NCBI GenBank assembly: GCA_963737285.1
Contig: CAVTRT010000003.1
Location: 3,906,001 to 3,970,000 of the forward strand
DNA from: Trebonia sp963737285
GTDB lineage: Bacteria > Actinomycetota > Actinomycetes > Streptosporangiales > Streptosporangiaceae
DNA length: 64,000 bases
Direction: 5' to 3'
Shown here: piece by piece, positions 19,691-29,530 of the stretch
Numbering within the stretch: the stretch's first letter is position 1
Layout of the letters: every line of letters begins with the position of its first letter
The notes under the pieces: model-generated
What the model was told of the DNA's origin: nothing
Seen by the model: only the letters and a program-made list of their open reading frames with translations
Databases searched by the model: none
Position numbers and translations under genes: made by a program

Positions 19691-20395
19691 ATGACAGGCG
19701 AGACCAGGGAAGTAGCCGACACCATGAACCCTGCTACCACACAATCCGACGCTGATTCGACTGCCCTCAAGCCACATAGCCGGCCAGCCAGGAAACGCGT
19801 GATCGCCTCCGTGGCGGTACTCGCCGTCATCGTGGTGGTCGGGGTGTCCTCTTTCGCCGTCGGGCATAACGGCAAGGCCGCCCTGCGTGCGAGCCTCACT
19901 CAGGATCGCTCCCAACTCAGCTCAGCTCGGGGACAGCTCAGCGCGCTCCAGACGAAGTACGCCACGACTGCGGGAAAGCTGGACTCTGCCCAGTCCCAGC
20001 TCCAGCAGGCCCAGGCCACCGCGCAGCAGGCAACCGCTGCCGCCGAGGCGGCGGCCAAGGCGCAGTACGCGACCAAGATGTCTGCTGTCGGTCAAGAGCA
20101 GAAGAACCTGACCAGCGAGGAGAAACAGGTCAAGACGGAACTTGGCCAGATCCAGGCATCAGCCATCAGCGGGTCCGGGGTCTACGTTGTTGGCAGCGAC
20201 ATCAAGTCCGGCGCCTGGCACACCAATGGCGACGGCGGGATGACGGACAACGAATGCTATTACGCCACGCTGTCTGACTCGAACACGAGCGACATCATCG
20301 ACAACAACGACTTTGACGGCGATGAAACGGTCGACGTCTCGGGCGCGTACGCCCTGCAGATCAGCGGCCCCTGCACGTGGTACCTAGCGAGCTGA
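19691..20395 (+). CDS. Membrane-anchored extracytoplasmic coiled-coil protein
   Basis: 234 residues. A cytosolic tail of ~35 residues precedes one membrane helix (VIASVAVLAVIVVVGVSSFAV). A long Gln/Ala-rich coiled coil follows (QLSALQTKYATTAGKLDSAQ onwards, ~residues 65-150). The C-terminal ~70-residue domain has two Cys (NECYYA, GPCTWY) and Asp-rich turns (NNDFDGDETVD). This domain resembles small secreted beta domains seen after coiled coils in actinobacteria. Function unknown. Confidence 0.7.
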   Translation: MTGETREVADTMNPATTQSDADSTALKPHSRPARKRVIASVAVLAVIVVVGVSSFAVGHNGKAALRASLTQDRSQLSSARGQLSALQTKYATTAGKLDSAQSQLQQAQATAQQATAAAEAAAKAQYATKMSAVGQEQKNLTSEEKQVKTELGQIQASAISGSGVYVVGSDIKSGAWHTNGDGGMTDNECYYATLSDSNTSDIIDNNDFDGDETVDVSGAYALQISGPCTWYLAS

Positions 20396-20397
20396 CT

Positions 20398-23088
20398 TCA
20401 GATCCGGGGCAGTAAGGCCCCGCTGGGGACACCCTTACCGCTCACTCGCAGGGCCAGCCTCACCACCTTGCCGTTCCCGTACGTGGCGGCGATCTGGCAC
20501 GCCCCGCTGAAGGCACCCCTGGCCTGCGGGGTCAACTCGACCGGCAGCGTGACGATGTCGTCGGGCGAGATCGCCAGGCCCTTGGCCAGCGGCACCGGGG
20601 TGCTGAACGGCCTTCCGGGGGCGAGGAACACGCTGACGGTAACCGGGAGGTTCCCGGTGTTGATGATGCGGACGATGTCGGTGACTGACGTGCCGACGGG
20701 CACTGCGCCGAACTGAACCTGTGACTGGGACGAGACGAGGACCCCGTTGCCGGGCACGCTGATGCCCGTCAGTGACACCATCACCGTGTGCCCGGCGGAG
20801 TCGCCGATAGCGTATGAGCCACGATCCGAACTGGTGGCCCTGGTAGGCGTGTAGGTCACCGCGACGACGACGGCCTCGCCCGCCTGCAGTACCGTGCCCG
20901 TCTTCAGGCCGGACATGCTGAACGGGGCGGCGGGTGGCCTGATCGTGGTAATCGTCTCCGGCGTGGTGCCGGTGTTGGTGATGTTGACCTCAAAGGTCTG
21001 GGTTCCGCCGGTCGGGACCGGCCCGTTGAACTCGGAATCGGGGATGTTGACCGTCGTCCCGAAGGGCAGGGACGTCGGGTAGGCCGCGAGGCCGGCCTTG
21101 GTCCCGGTGCCCGCCAGCGGGATGCTTACCGTCGAGTAGCCCGGGACGTTCGTGTTGATGTCAAGCGATCCGGTGACGGCATCGGCCGTGGTCGGGGTGA
21201 ACGTGACGGGGACGGTCAGCTGCTGGCCGGCCGTGAGGGCCACCGGGAACTTGGTAACGGCCTTGCCAACCACGGCCGGCGTCCCGAGGGCGAACGGCAA
21301 AGGCGAGGCGGTCGAGGAGGCGGAAAGGCCGGTGACCTCGATCGCCTGGGCAGTGGTGACGGTCGCGGTCAGGGTCTTGGCGACATCGCCGACGCCGACG
21401 GGCCCGAAGCTGACCTGCCCGCCGGTGAGCGGGAGGGCGTTCGAGACCCCGAAGCCGTACACGGTGTCGCTCCTGGTGCCCACGTACACGTGGCCGCCAT
21501 CGGTGGCCGGGACACTGAACTTCGCCGCGGTGCCGATGGGGGCGGACCACAGCTCGGTGAGCGTGGCGCTATGCGGTGCCGGCACCGCGTTGAACGCCTC
21601 CAGTCGGGCGCCGACGCCGGTTGTTTTGGACGTGTCGACTTCCCAGACGACCGCCGACGCGTTCGCGTTGCCGTCCGAGGTGACGACCGGCGAGCCGGAG
21701 GTGAAGCCGAACTTGCCGGGCGAGTTCGCGACGTCCTGGAGCTCGGGGCGCTGGGTGGTGTGCCCGTTGAAATGCAGGACGCGCAGGTAGTCGCTCGACC
21801 CTTCACCGTTTCCCGAGTAGTACACGTAGTCCTGGCCGCCGGCCCCGGCGTAGGCGGCCGGGTGGCCCCACTGGCCGCCATAGGGGCCGCCGGTGAACAC
21901 CGGGTTGTCCGAGCCACCCGGCCCGGTCTCGCGCCCGCCGAGGCTGTCGCGGCTGAGCAGGAAGACCCGGTTGTCCTTGCCGGCCTGGATCAGCAGGTGG
22001 GGATAGGTGCTGGTGCCGAACGGAAGCCCGACCGTCCCGCCGGCCCCGAGGTCGCCATCCTCGCGGTCTAGGGTCGGGGCGTTCGCGGGGCTGAAGAAGT
22101 CGCTGGCCGTCAGCGCCCCGGTCGAGGCGTTCTGGCTCAGCCGGACCACCGAGTCGCCGAGCTCGCCCGGCGGCCTGTGGCCGGGACCCGGGGGCGGCGA
22201 GACGCCGTTGCCGGTCGCCAGGAAGATGCGACCGGACCCGTCGGACATGAGGCCGCCACCGCTCATCCAGATGCCGGACTGGTTGCCCGCGGACCCGGTC
22301 TCGTCGGTCCACATGGTCTGCGCGCGGCTGGTGATGTTCACCCCGGAGACGAAGCCGGCGTAGAACCCGTAGTCGCAGTAGGAGGCGAAGCCGAAGTAGA
22401 GCCAGCCGTTCATCAGCAGCAGCCCGGTGCGCTGCCGCTCCTGGGAGGCGGCGAAGTCCTCGGTCCTGGCGTTGGCCGGCGGTCCAGAGACTGCAGTCCG
22501 CCACTCGACGGCGCCGGTTTGCTCGCTGAGCGCGTACACGTAATAGGCCGGGTGGGGATTGTCTGGATTGCGGCCGGCGATGTCGGCCACCACGTACAAC
22601 TCGCGGGTAGCGGGGTCATAGACCGGGGTACTCGTGATTCCGATGTCCGGCATGAGGTCCGTGCAGTGGGCCACTGTGTACGACCAAGGGGTGCCCAGGT
22701 GGCTGGACCAGATCACCTTGCCGGTCGTCCCGTCAATGCTGTAGACCGTGTTGTTCTCGGTGGCCACGATCACCGAGGTGCCCGGCGCGGTCGTCGCCGT
22801 CCTCGGATTATCCACGGCGAGTGGCTGCGCGTAGACCTGCCCGTCGACGTGGGCGGCGAAGAGCCGCCCGAAGTGGCCACCCCGCAGGGCGGCCGGGGAC
22901 AAACCCGGCTCACTCGGATCCCAGTCGTCGCGAAGCAGGTTCTGGGAGGCAGTGTCCTCGCCTGCAGGCTGCGCCCGCCGTGGCTGCTGCTTCAGCTGCA
23001 ATTCGTGTTGTTGCGATGCGACCGCAACAACAGCGGTCGCGGAACTGAGCGCGAGCGTCAACGCGGCAATGCAAGCAGCCAGGCGCAT
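20398..23088 (-). CDS. Secreted PQQ-like beta-propeller protein with ASH/choice-of-anchor D domains
   Basis: 896 residues with a signal peptide (MRLAACIAALTLALSSATAV). Residues ~80-570 read as a pyrrolo-quinoline-quinone-type propeller: NTVYSIDGTTGKVIWSSHLG, PVYDPATRELYVVADIAG, TDGGHVYVGTRSDTVYGFGV. The C-terminal third has two or three ASH/Hydin-like modules (LPLTGGQVSFGPVGVG, TFEVNITNTGTTPETI, VQFGAVPVGTSVTDIVRIIN). It is presumably extracellular and probably non-enzymatic. Convergent with the coiled-coil protein gene (2-bp gap). Confidence 0.85.
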   Translation of the reverse strand: MRLAACIAALTLALSSATAVVAVASQQHELQLKQQPRRAQPAGEDTASQNLLRDDWDPSEPGLSPAALRGGHFGRLFAAHVDGQVYAQPLAVDNPRTATTAPGTSVIVATENNTVYSIDGTTGKVIWSSHLGTPWSYTVAHCTDLMPDIGITSTPVYDPATRELYVVADIAGRNPDNPHPAYYVYALSEQTGAVEWRTAVSGPPANARTEDFAASQERQRTGLLLMNGWLYFGFASYCDYGFYAGFVSGVNITSRAQTMWTDETGSAGNQSGIWMSGGGLMSDGSGRIFLATGNGVSPPPGPGHRPPGELGDSVVRLSQNASTGALTASDFFSPANAPTLDREDGDLGAGGTVGLPFGTSTYPHLLIQAGKDNRVFLLSRDSLGGRETGPGGSDNPVFTGGPYGGQWGHPAAYAGAGGQDYVYYSGNGEGSSDYLRVLHFNGHTTQRPELQDVANSPGKFGFTSGSPVVTSDGNANASAVVWEVDTSKTTGVGARLEAFNAVPAPHSATLTELWSAPIGTAAKFSVPATDGGHVYVGTRSDTVYGFGVSNALPLTGGQVSFGPVGVGDVAKTLTATVTTAQAIEVTGLSASSTASPLPFALGTPAVVGKAVTKFPVALTAGQQLTVPVTFTPTTADAVTGSLDINTNVPGYSTVSIPLAGTGTKAGLAAYPTSLPFGTTVNIPDSEFNGPVPTGGTQTFEVNITNTGTTPETITTIRPPAAPFSMSGLKTGTVLQAGEAVVVAVTYTPTRATSSDRGSYAIGDSAGHTVMVSLTGISVPGNGVLVSSQSQVQFGAVPVGTSVTDIVRIINTGNLPVTVSVFLAPGRPFSTPVPLAKGLAISPDDIVTLPVELTPQARGAFSGACQIAATYGNGKVVRLALRVSGKGVPSGALLPRI

Positions 23089-23515
23089 ACGGCGGCCCCT
23101 ATGAAGAACTCACGAGATTCCTCATAGGCTGCCACACCAAGGGGCATAAGTGAATGACATTCATGCGAGCCATGACCCTGTTTTCCTTATCGCAATGTTC
23201 CGCGACAGTTCCCGCACGTCAGCTAGCAGCCCCTCCGGAGGCCGGCTGAGATCCAGGCGTGGCAGATGACCTCCACGTCGGCTCCCCGCACGACGTGCCG
23301 CACCGCTTCCTCGATCCCTGCCGCGTAGATCAGGTGACGGCACCGCCGGCGCAAACCGGCTGCTGCACCCGCGCAGCTTCCGACGGAGGTGGCAGCCGAC
23401 CCACTGCCCCAGTGGCCGTGGGAAGCCCAGCCAGCACGCCCAGCCAGCACGCGATAAGAAACCCGTCACCCGTAGGCCGCTTCCGAACTCGGTAGCTGCA
23501 GTAAGCGGCTAGGCT
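23089..23515. other. Intergenic region between divergent genes
   Basis: No solid gene. On the minus strand, around 23225-23345, a short stretch reads like protein (IEEAVRHVVRGADVEVICHA) but has no start or partner and may be debris. Confidence 0.4.
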
Positions 23516-23552
23516 TCTCATAAGTATAGTTATGATAGGTGAACTTATGAGA
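23516..23552. promoter_or_regulatory. 10-bp perfect inverted repeat spanning the ATPase start codon
   Basis: TCTCATAAGT (23516-23525) and ACTTATGAGA (23543-23552) are exact complements with a 17-base spacer. The spacer holds TATAGTTAT, an AT-rich -10-like sequence, and an AGGTGA ribosome binding site. The right arm contains the ATG at 23547. The position suggests an autoregulatory operator or an mRNA hairpin hiding the start. Confidence 0.6.
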
Positions 23553-25085
23553 GCTGGGTTTGGTGGCGCCGACGGCTTGCCGGATAAGCCACGTGACATG
23601 TTCGACCGGGACGTTGAGTGGCTGGAACTCGCTTCGTTTGCCAGCGACGACCGGCCGGGCGCGGTCCTTGGCGTGGTCTCAGGGCGGCGGCGACAGGGCA
23701 AGACGTTCCTGCTCCGGGCGCTGTGCGAGGTGACGGGTGGGTTCTATTTCGCGGCCGATGAGGCTACCGACGCGGAGTCGTTGAGCCAGCTCGGGGCGGC
23801 CCTCGGCACGCACCTCGGGGTGCCGTCGGCGTTGCGCTTCGGCAGCTGGCACGAGGCGTTCGACGCGCTCTTGGCGCTCGGCAAGGACCGGCCCGTCGCC
23901 GTGGTGATCGATGAGTTTCCCTACCTGGCCCGCGCGAATCCGGCGCTGCCGTCCATTTTGCAGAACGCGCTCGCGCCGCGACGACCTGAGCGGGAGGGCA
24001 GCCGCACTCGACTGCTGCTGTGCGGCTCGGCCATGACCTTCATGGGCACGCTGCTGGCCGGGAACGCCCCGCTTCGTGGTCGGGCCGGCCTGGAGTTGGT
24101 CGTCCCGACGCTGGACTACCAGCTGTCCGCGCAGTTCTGGAACGTCGCTGACCCGACGCTCGCCATCAAGGTGCACGCGATCGTCGGCGGCACCCCCGCT
24201 TACCGTCGCGAGTTCGCCCGGGACGACACGCCTGCCAGCCCCGACGATTTTGACGACTGGGTACGGCGGACGGTGCTCAACCCGGCGAGCCCACTGTTCC
24301 GGGAGGCCCGGTACCTGCTCGCCACCGAGGCCGAGCTGCGCGACATGGGCCTGTACCACTCGGTACTGTCCGCCATCGCCAGCGGAAACACCACCAGGGG
24401 CGGCATTGCCACCTATACCGGCCGCAAGTCAGGCGACCTCGCGCACCCCCTCAACGTCCTGCAGGACTGCGGCCTGGTCCGCCGGCAGGCCGACGCCTTC
24501 CGCGATAACCGGGCAACCTACGAGATCGCCGAGCCGCTCATCACCTTCTACCACGCGGTGATGCGCCCGATCTGGTCCGACCTGGCGCACACCAGGAGCG
24601 CCGAGCGCCTGTGGGAGCGGAGCAAGCCCCGCTTCACCGCCAGCGTGCTCGGGCCGCACTTCGAGCAGCTGTGCCGCCACTGGGCCAGGTACTTGGCGCC
24701 CGAGCAGGTCATCGGCGGCTTCCCATCGCAGGTCGAGTCCGGCACCGTGAACGACCCGGTCGCCAGGACGACGCACCAGGTCGACGTGGCGGCCAGCGGG
24801 TACGACGCCGCCGACCGGCAGGCCCTGCTGGCCATCGGCGAGGTCAAGTGGCACGAGACGATGGGCCTGCCACACCTAGAGCGCCTGCGCCACATCCGCG
24901 GCCTGCTCGCCGCGCAGGGACGCCACGGCGCGGCATTTGCGCGGCTGCTGTGCTTCAGCGGCGCGGGCTTCACCCCCGACCTCACGGCAGAAGCGGCGAA
25001 CTCTTCTGACATCCGCCTCCTGACCCCAGCCGACCTCTACGCCGACACCCGCTGGATCACCCAACCGCCCACCAGCGCGCGATAG
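23547..25085 (+). CDS. AAA ATPase fused to DUF234/PD-(D/E)xK-like domain
   Basis: 512 residues. Residues ~10-230 form an archaeal-type AAA domain: Walker A SGRRRQGKTF, Walker B PVAVVIDEFPYL, sensor LLLCGSAMTFM. A winged-helix region follows (RGGIATYTGRKSGDLAHPLNVLQDCGLV). The C-terminal ~120 residues match DUF234, with QVDVAA and IGEVKW supplying the D and E-x-K of a nuclease-like fold. Such proteins are linked to mobile or defence functions, but the role is unproven. An alternative ATG at 23532 lacks a ribosome binding site. Confidence 0.85.
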   Translation: MRAGFGGADGLPDKPRDMFDRDVEWLELASFASDDRPGAVLGVVSGRRRQGKTFLLRALCEVTGGFYFAADEATDAESLSQLGAALGTHLGVPSALRFGSWHEAFDALLALGKDRPVAVVIDEFPYLARANPALPSILQNALAPRRPEREGSRTRLLLCGSAMTFMGTLLAGNAPLRGRAGLELVVPTLDYQLSAQFWNVADPTLAIKVHAIVGGTPAYRREFARDDTPASPDDFDDWVRRTVLNPASPLFREARYLLATEAELRDMGLYHSVLSAIASGNTTRGGIATYTGRKSGDLAHPLNVLQDCGLVRRQADAFRDNRATYEIAEPLITFYHAVMRPIWSDLAHTRSAERLWERSKPRFTASVLGPHFEQLCRHWARYLAPEQVIGGFPSQVESGTVNDPVARTTHQVDVAASGYDAADRQALLAIGEVKWHETMGLPHLERLRHIRGLLAAQGRHGAAFARLLCFSGAGFTPDLTAEAANSSDIRLLTPADLYADTRWITQPPTSAR

Positions 25086-25142
25086 CGGAGGCTAATGCGA
25101 GGCCTGGACGGCGCGCTCGCACCCGGCCTCACCCCTAACCCT

Positions 25143-25170
25143 TGTCAATGGTATGACCTTATGCCAAAAT
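25143..25170 (+). promoter_or_regulatory. Promoter with TGGTAT-N6-ATGCCA operator
   Basis: TTGTCA (-35 like) is followed by TGGTATGACCTTATGCCA (25149-25166), an imperfect dyad, and CAAAAT (-10 like). The operator fills the spacer, so a bound repressor would block polymerase. The same arrangement recurs at 27378. Confidence 0.65.
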
Positions 25171-25228
25171 GGGCAGCTGAGCACGACGGAGCCCAGCTCA
25201 GCTCCCCTGAACCTCAGAAGGAGTCCAT

Positions 25229-25345
25229 GTGCGCAAGGACTATCAGCCCGGCGTACAACCACCCAGCCAGAAGTCAGCCTCTGAGCTCGCCGCCTGCAGG
25301 GCCTTCAACCGCGAGCGCGCGGCCAGGGCGGAGTCCGGGCAGTAG
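25229..25345 (+). CDS. Small leader ORF, 38 codons
   Basis: GTG at 25229 with AGAAGGAG 7 bp upstream. The product starts VRKDYQPGVQPP and contains SELAACRAFNRERAARA. It lies between the operator and the ThDP enzyme. A similar small ORF sits at the same place in the next operon (27498; VRMHYSQGSLNA), also with an AAC motif. An overlapping ATG frame from 25227 is the alternative reading. Confidence 0.4.
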   Translation: MRKDYQPGVQPPSQKSASELAACRAFNRERAARAESGQ

Positions 25346-25466
25346 CTCACGTACCCGAGGGGCTTCCTGGACCTGGCCACGAAGACCCTCGAGTGCACCA
25401 GGACCGGCCAATACCCAGCCGCCCAGCCGTGGCGGGACACCATGAAGGCCTGCCGGGAGACCAGTG

Positions 25467-27225
25467 ATGACAGCAGAAGAAGCCAAGGTAAAGCCTGTGT
25501 GGGGCTCTGACGTGATGGTGGACGCGATCCGCGGGATGGGGCTGCGGTACCTGAGCCTTAACCCAGGATCGTCCTACCGCGGCCTCCATGACTCCCTTGT
25601 GAATTACACGGGTAACGAGATGGAGATGCTCTGCTGCCCGCACGAAAAGATCGCGGTCGGCCTCGCGCACGGGTACGCAAAGGCGTCCGGAGAGCCCATG
25701 GGCGTGATCCTGCACAACGTCGTTGGCCTCCTGCACGGCGCGATGGGCATCTATTACGCACACATTGACCGAGTCCCCGTGATGGTCTTCGGCGGCTCCG
25801 GTCCCGCCACCCACGACCGGCGCCGACCAAACATCGACTGGGTCCACTCGGCCAACGTCCAGGGCAACGCCGTGCGGGACTTCACGAAGTGGGATCACGC
25901 CCCGGTCCATCGAGGATGTGCCGGGGACGCTAGCCCGCGCGTACCGGGTCGCGATGAGTGAGCCGCGGGGACCCGTGTACGTCGCCCTCGACGCGGGCCT
26001 GCAGGAAACGCCGCTGGACGAGCCGATCACGCTCCCCGACCTCGGCAGGCTCGACGTCCCGTCTCGAATCGGCCCGGATCCCAGGACCCTGCGGGTGCTC
26101 GCAGAGCAGTTGTGCGCCGCCAGGCGGCCGGTCATTGTGGCTGGCTACGTCGGCCGGGACCCCGACGCGTTCGTGCTGCTGACCGAGCTCGCCGAACTGA
26201 CCGGCGCGGGCGTCATAGACACCGGGATCAGGCTGAACTTCCCCAACCGCCATCCGCTGTGCGTCACGGGGACCGACGCCCTGGAGCGGGCCGACTGCGT
26301 CCTGTTCCTTGACGTCAAGGACATGGGGAAACCGACGCAGCGGCTCGACTCCACCAGCCGGACGATCACGTCGCGGCTGGCACCGGGCACGATCGTCCTC
26401 GACCTCGGTTTCAACGACCTGACCTTGTCCTCGTGGAGCGAGGATTACGCGGCGCTGGTGGAGACCGACGTCCAGGTGACCGCCGACACGACCGTAGCGT
26501 TGCCGCTGCTCCTGGACATGTGCCTCGAGCTCGTGAAGACCGATTCCCCGGAGCGCAAGGGCGAGCGCGATGCCTACCGCGCGGAACTGGGCAGGCTGCA
26601 CGACGCCCAGTGGTCTGCCTGGCAGGCGACCGCCGCGAGGGAGGCGGCCCTATCACCGGTGGCCACCTCCCGGCTGGCGTCGGAGGTCTGGAGCGTCATC
26701 GCCGAGCACGACTGGGTCCTCACCGCCGGGACCGCGGCCGGCTGGGCGCCACGACTGTGGGACTTCGACGCGCCCCACCGGCATCCGGGCGCGTCGCTCG
26801 GCACCGCCACCCAGATCGGCATCTCGCTAGGCGTCGCCCTAGCCCACCGCGGTACCGGACGGCTCGTCGTCGACCTGCAGCCCGATGGGGATCTGATGTT
26901 CGACGCCGGCGCCCTGTGGGTCGCCTCGTACTACAAGCTGCCGCTGCTCGTGGTGATGTTCAACAACCGCGCGTACTACAACGACTGGGAACACCAGGAA
27001 AGACTCGCCCGCCAGCGGTCGACCCCGATTGAGCGGGCATATATAGGGATGGAGATAGACAAACCCGCCCCGGACTTCGCCGCGCTGGCCAGGTCATTCT
27101 CCTGGTACGCGGAAGGGCCTATCGACGACCCGGACAAGGTCAGGGAATCCGTGCGCCGCGCCGCTGATCACGTCCTGAGCACGGGAACCCCGGCTCTTGT
27201 CGACGTCGTCTGCCGCCACCGCTAA
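25467..27225 (+). pseudogene. Thiamine-diphosphate-dependent enzyme (acetolactate synthase/benzoylformate decarboxylase family), frameshifted
   Basis: About 585 residues when the two frames are joined. The N-terminal Pyr domain has the catalytic Glu in CCPHEKIAVGLAHGYAKASG. The middle domain and a C-terminal PP domain with the ThDP/Mg motif GDLMFDAGALW to MFNNRAYYN are intact. The frame breaks near 25905: deleting one G from ccccggtcc restores HAPSIEDVPGTLARAY. It could carry out a 2-oxoacid decarboxylation or carboligation; the exact substrate is unknown. It is the first enzyme gene after the 25149 operator. Confidence 0.8.
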
Positions 27226-27377
27226 CAGCGGTCGCTGAGTCACCGAACTGCTGCGCCATCAAACCGCTAGGCAGCAGCCATTCCAAAACTGATAACGATA
27301 GCTCGCCGGTGGGTAAAAGCCGCGTGCAATCTGTCTATGTTAACACTATGTTACATAAATGTTACAAATGAGTCTCT
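27226..27377. other. Intergenic region before the ABC-transporter operon
   Basis: AT-richer spacer with ttaacactatgttacataaatgtt around 27339-27364. No terminator hairpin and no gene seen. Confidence 0.4.
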
Positions 27378-27405
27378 TGTCAATGGTATGACGTTATGCC
27401 ATAGT
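27378..27405 (+). promoter_or_regulatory. Promoter with TGGTAT-N6-ATGCCA operator, copy 2
   Basis: TTGTCA, then TGGTATGACGTTATGCCA (27384-27401), then CATAGT. It matches the 25143 promoter at nearly every position, so the ThDP enzyme and the transporter operon should share a repressor. Confidence 0.65.
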
Positions 27406-27497
27406 GGCCTGATCGGAAACACATTTCCGCAGGTAAGCGGCACAGCGAACGGAATCACGACCCGGGGGGCCATCCCCCAGGGACAGGAGGAGCGGAC

Positions 27498-27641
27498 GTG
27501 CGCATGCACTACAGCCAAGGCAGCCTGAATGCACGCAAGGCACCGACCCCAGGACCCGCGGCATGCGGCAGCCCCGCGTACGTCGCCTGGGCCAGGACCA
27601 GATCCCGCCAGGCCGGCTTGGCTTCCCTCAAGCGCAGCTGA
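27498..27641 (+). CDS. Small leader ORF, 47 codons
   Basis: GTG at 27498 preceded by ACAGGAGGAGCGG, a strong ribosome binding site. The product starts VRMHYSQGSLNARK, contains PAACGSPAYVAWART and is basic. It ends 6 bp before the GTG at 27648, an alternative start of the ABC ATPase. It may be a small protein or a translation-coupling leader. Confidence 0.45.
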   Translation: MRMHYSQGSLNARKAPTPGPAACGSPAYVAWARTRSRQAGLASLKRS

Positions 27642-27656
27642 CGAGGTGTGACGCCA

Positions 27657-28505
27657 ATGCCCAGTCAGATGCCCCAGCAGCCCGTGTCCGTCACGGCGCC
27701 GCCCGTCAGTGACGACGCGAAGGGTAGCTCGTACGTCAAGGTCACCAACGTCACCAAGTCGTTCAAGTCGTCGGGAAACCGGGAGAAGCGCGTCTGCGAG
27801 GACATCTGCCTCGAGGTTCCGGAAGGCAGCTTCACCAGCATCGTCGGCCCCAGTGGCTGCGGGAAGAGCACGCTGCTCAACATGTGCGCCGGACTGGTCC
27901 GGCCAGACACCGGGACGATCACCGTCAACGGCACCAGGATCGACGGCCCGCTGCGCGGAGTCGGCTACGTCACCCAGGACGCGAACCTGCTGCCGTGGAA
28001 GACGGTCGAGCAGAACGTCGAACTGCCGCTCGTGATCCAGAAGGTGCCCCGGCGGGAGCGGGCGGAGGAAGTGAAGCGCTGGCTGGACCTCGTGGGCCTG
28101 TCCGGCTTCGCGAAGCATTACCCGGCCCAGTTGTCTGGCGGCATGCAAAAGCGCACGTCCATGGCCCGCAGCCTCATCTACGCACCGCGGTTCGTCTTGA
28201 TGGACGAGCCGTTCGGCCCCCTCGACGCGATGACCCGCGTGGTGCTCCAGCAGGAACTGCTCAGCTTGTGGCAGCAACAAGATAGCAGCGTGACGCTGAT
28301 CTTCGTGACGCACGACCTGCAGGAAGCGATCGCGTTGTCGGACCGGGTCGTGGTGATGTCAAGGCATCCGGGCCGGATCAAGGAAGTCATCGACATCGAC
28401 ATCCCGCGCCCGCGGCGGGTGGCCAGGGTCGCGGAACACCAGCGCTTTGGCGATCTGCACAAGACCCTCTGGAGACTGCTGCGGGACGACCTCGAGCTCG
28501 AATAG
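27657..28505 (+). CDS. NitT/TauT-family ABC transporter ATP-binding protein
   Basis: 282 residues. Walker A GPSGCGKS, Q-loop VTQDANLLPW, signature LSGGMQKR, Walker B FVLMDEPFGPLD and switch His FVTHDLQEAI, as in SsuB/TauB. It forms an importer with the permease at 28601 and the lipoprotein at 31095. Likely substrate is a small organic anion linked to the catabolic genes. An alternative GTG start at 27648 exists. Confidence 0.93.
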   Translation: MPSQMPQQPVSVTAPPVSDDAKGSSYVKVTNVTKSFKSSGNREKRVCEDICLEVPEGSFTSIVGPSGCGKSTLLNMCAGLVRPDTGTITVNGTRIDGPLRGVGYVTQDANLLPWKTVEQNVELPLVIQKVPRRERAEEVKRWLDLVGLSGFAKHYPAQLSGGMQKRTSMARSLIYAPRFVLMDEPFGPLDAMTRVVLQQELLSLWQQQDSSVTLIFVTHDLQEAIALSDRVVVMSRHPGRIKEVIDIDIPRPRRVARVAEHQRFGDLHKTLWRLLRDDLELE

Positions 28506-28600
28506 CGCAGGCCAGCTGAATAGCGCACGCGAAAAATCAGCAGTGGCATGTTATCGCCGCCAATCCGGCAATGGCATGTGACTTGACTTCGGGAGGACAG

Positions 28601-29443
28601 ATGGCGACTGGAACTTCGCCGAAAACCGCTGCCGCCGGCGACCAGGCCGACCTTGTCCTGAGTTCCCAGGTGCGGCGGACACGAACCTGGCGGCCCAATG
28701 TAGGGATCGCCCTCCTGCGACTGCTCGTCGTGGTCATCCTCCTTGGTATCTGGCAGCTCATATCGGGACGCCTGATCCCCGACTTCGCCATCAGCAAGCC
28801 CACGGAGGTAGCGAGCGCTCTCGTCAGCTACCTCAGGACGGCGTCCGCGTGGCAAGACATTCGGGTCACGCTGGTCGAGCTCCTCCTCGGTTACATCTTC
28901 GGCGTCGTCGGGGGCATGGCGATCGGCGTCGTGCTGGCGACCTGGCGCATCGGCGCCCGGATCTTCGAGCCGATGATCACCGCGATCAACGGCATACCGA
29001 AGGTCGCCCTCGCGCCGCTTTTCCTGATCATGCTCGGGCTCGGCATCTGGTCGAAAGTGGCGATCGCCGCCATGACGGTATTCTTCGTCATGTTCTACAA
29101 CATGTATTACGGCGTGCAAAGCCTTAACAGAAACCAGATTAACGTCATCATGCTCATGGGCGGCGGCAAGCTGGACGTATTCCGCTCGGTAATTCTCCCG
29201 GGTTCGATGCCGTCCATCATTGCTGGCCTGAAGGCCGGGGTCCCGTTCGCGCTCATCGGCGTGATCGTTGGCGAGTTCATCGCCTCCGACCAGGGCGTCG
29301 GGTACTATATAAATACCCAGACGCAGCAATTCAACGCTGGCGGGACATTCGCCGGCATCATCGTCCTCGTGGTTATCACGCTCATCCTTAACGCGCTTGT
29401 CAGCGTCGGTGAGCGATTCGCCTTGCGCTGGCGCCAGACCTGA
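28601..29443 (+). CDS. NitT/TauT-family ABC transporter permease
   Basis: 280 residues from the ATG at 28601, with GGGAGGAC 3-10 bp upstream. Six predicted helices. The EAA-loop region shows NAVLMGGGKLDVFRSVILPGSMPSI-like sequence (here INVIMLMGGGKLDVFRSVIL), typical of SsuC/TauC. It works with the ATPase just upstream. Confidence 0.92.
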   Translation: MATGTSPKTAAAGDQADLVLSSQVRRTRTWRPNVGIALLRLLVVVILLGIWQLISGRLIPDFAISKPTEVASALVSYLRTASAWQDIRVTLVELLLGYIFGVVGGMAIGVVLATWRIGARIFEPMITAINGIPKVALAPLFLIMLGLGIWSKVAIAAMTVFFVMFYNMYYGVQSLNRNQINVIMLMGGGKLDVFRSVILPGSMPSIIAGLKAGVPFALIGVIVGEFIASDQGVGYYINTQTQQFNAGGTFAGIIVLVVITLILNALVSVGERFALRWRQT

Positions 29444-29530
29444 CGAGCGCCCGCCAGATTATCGCCACACGAATGAAATCTGCCATTAATATCACCCTCA
29501 TTTCGCCTCACAGCGGAGAGTAGGAATCAA

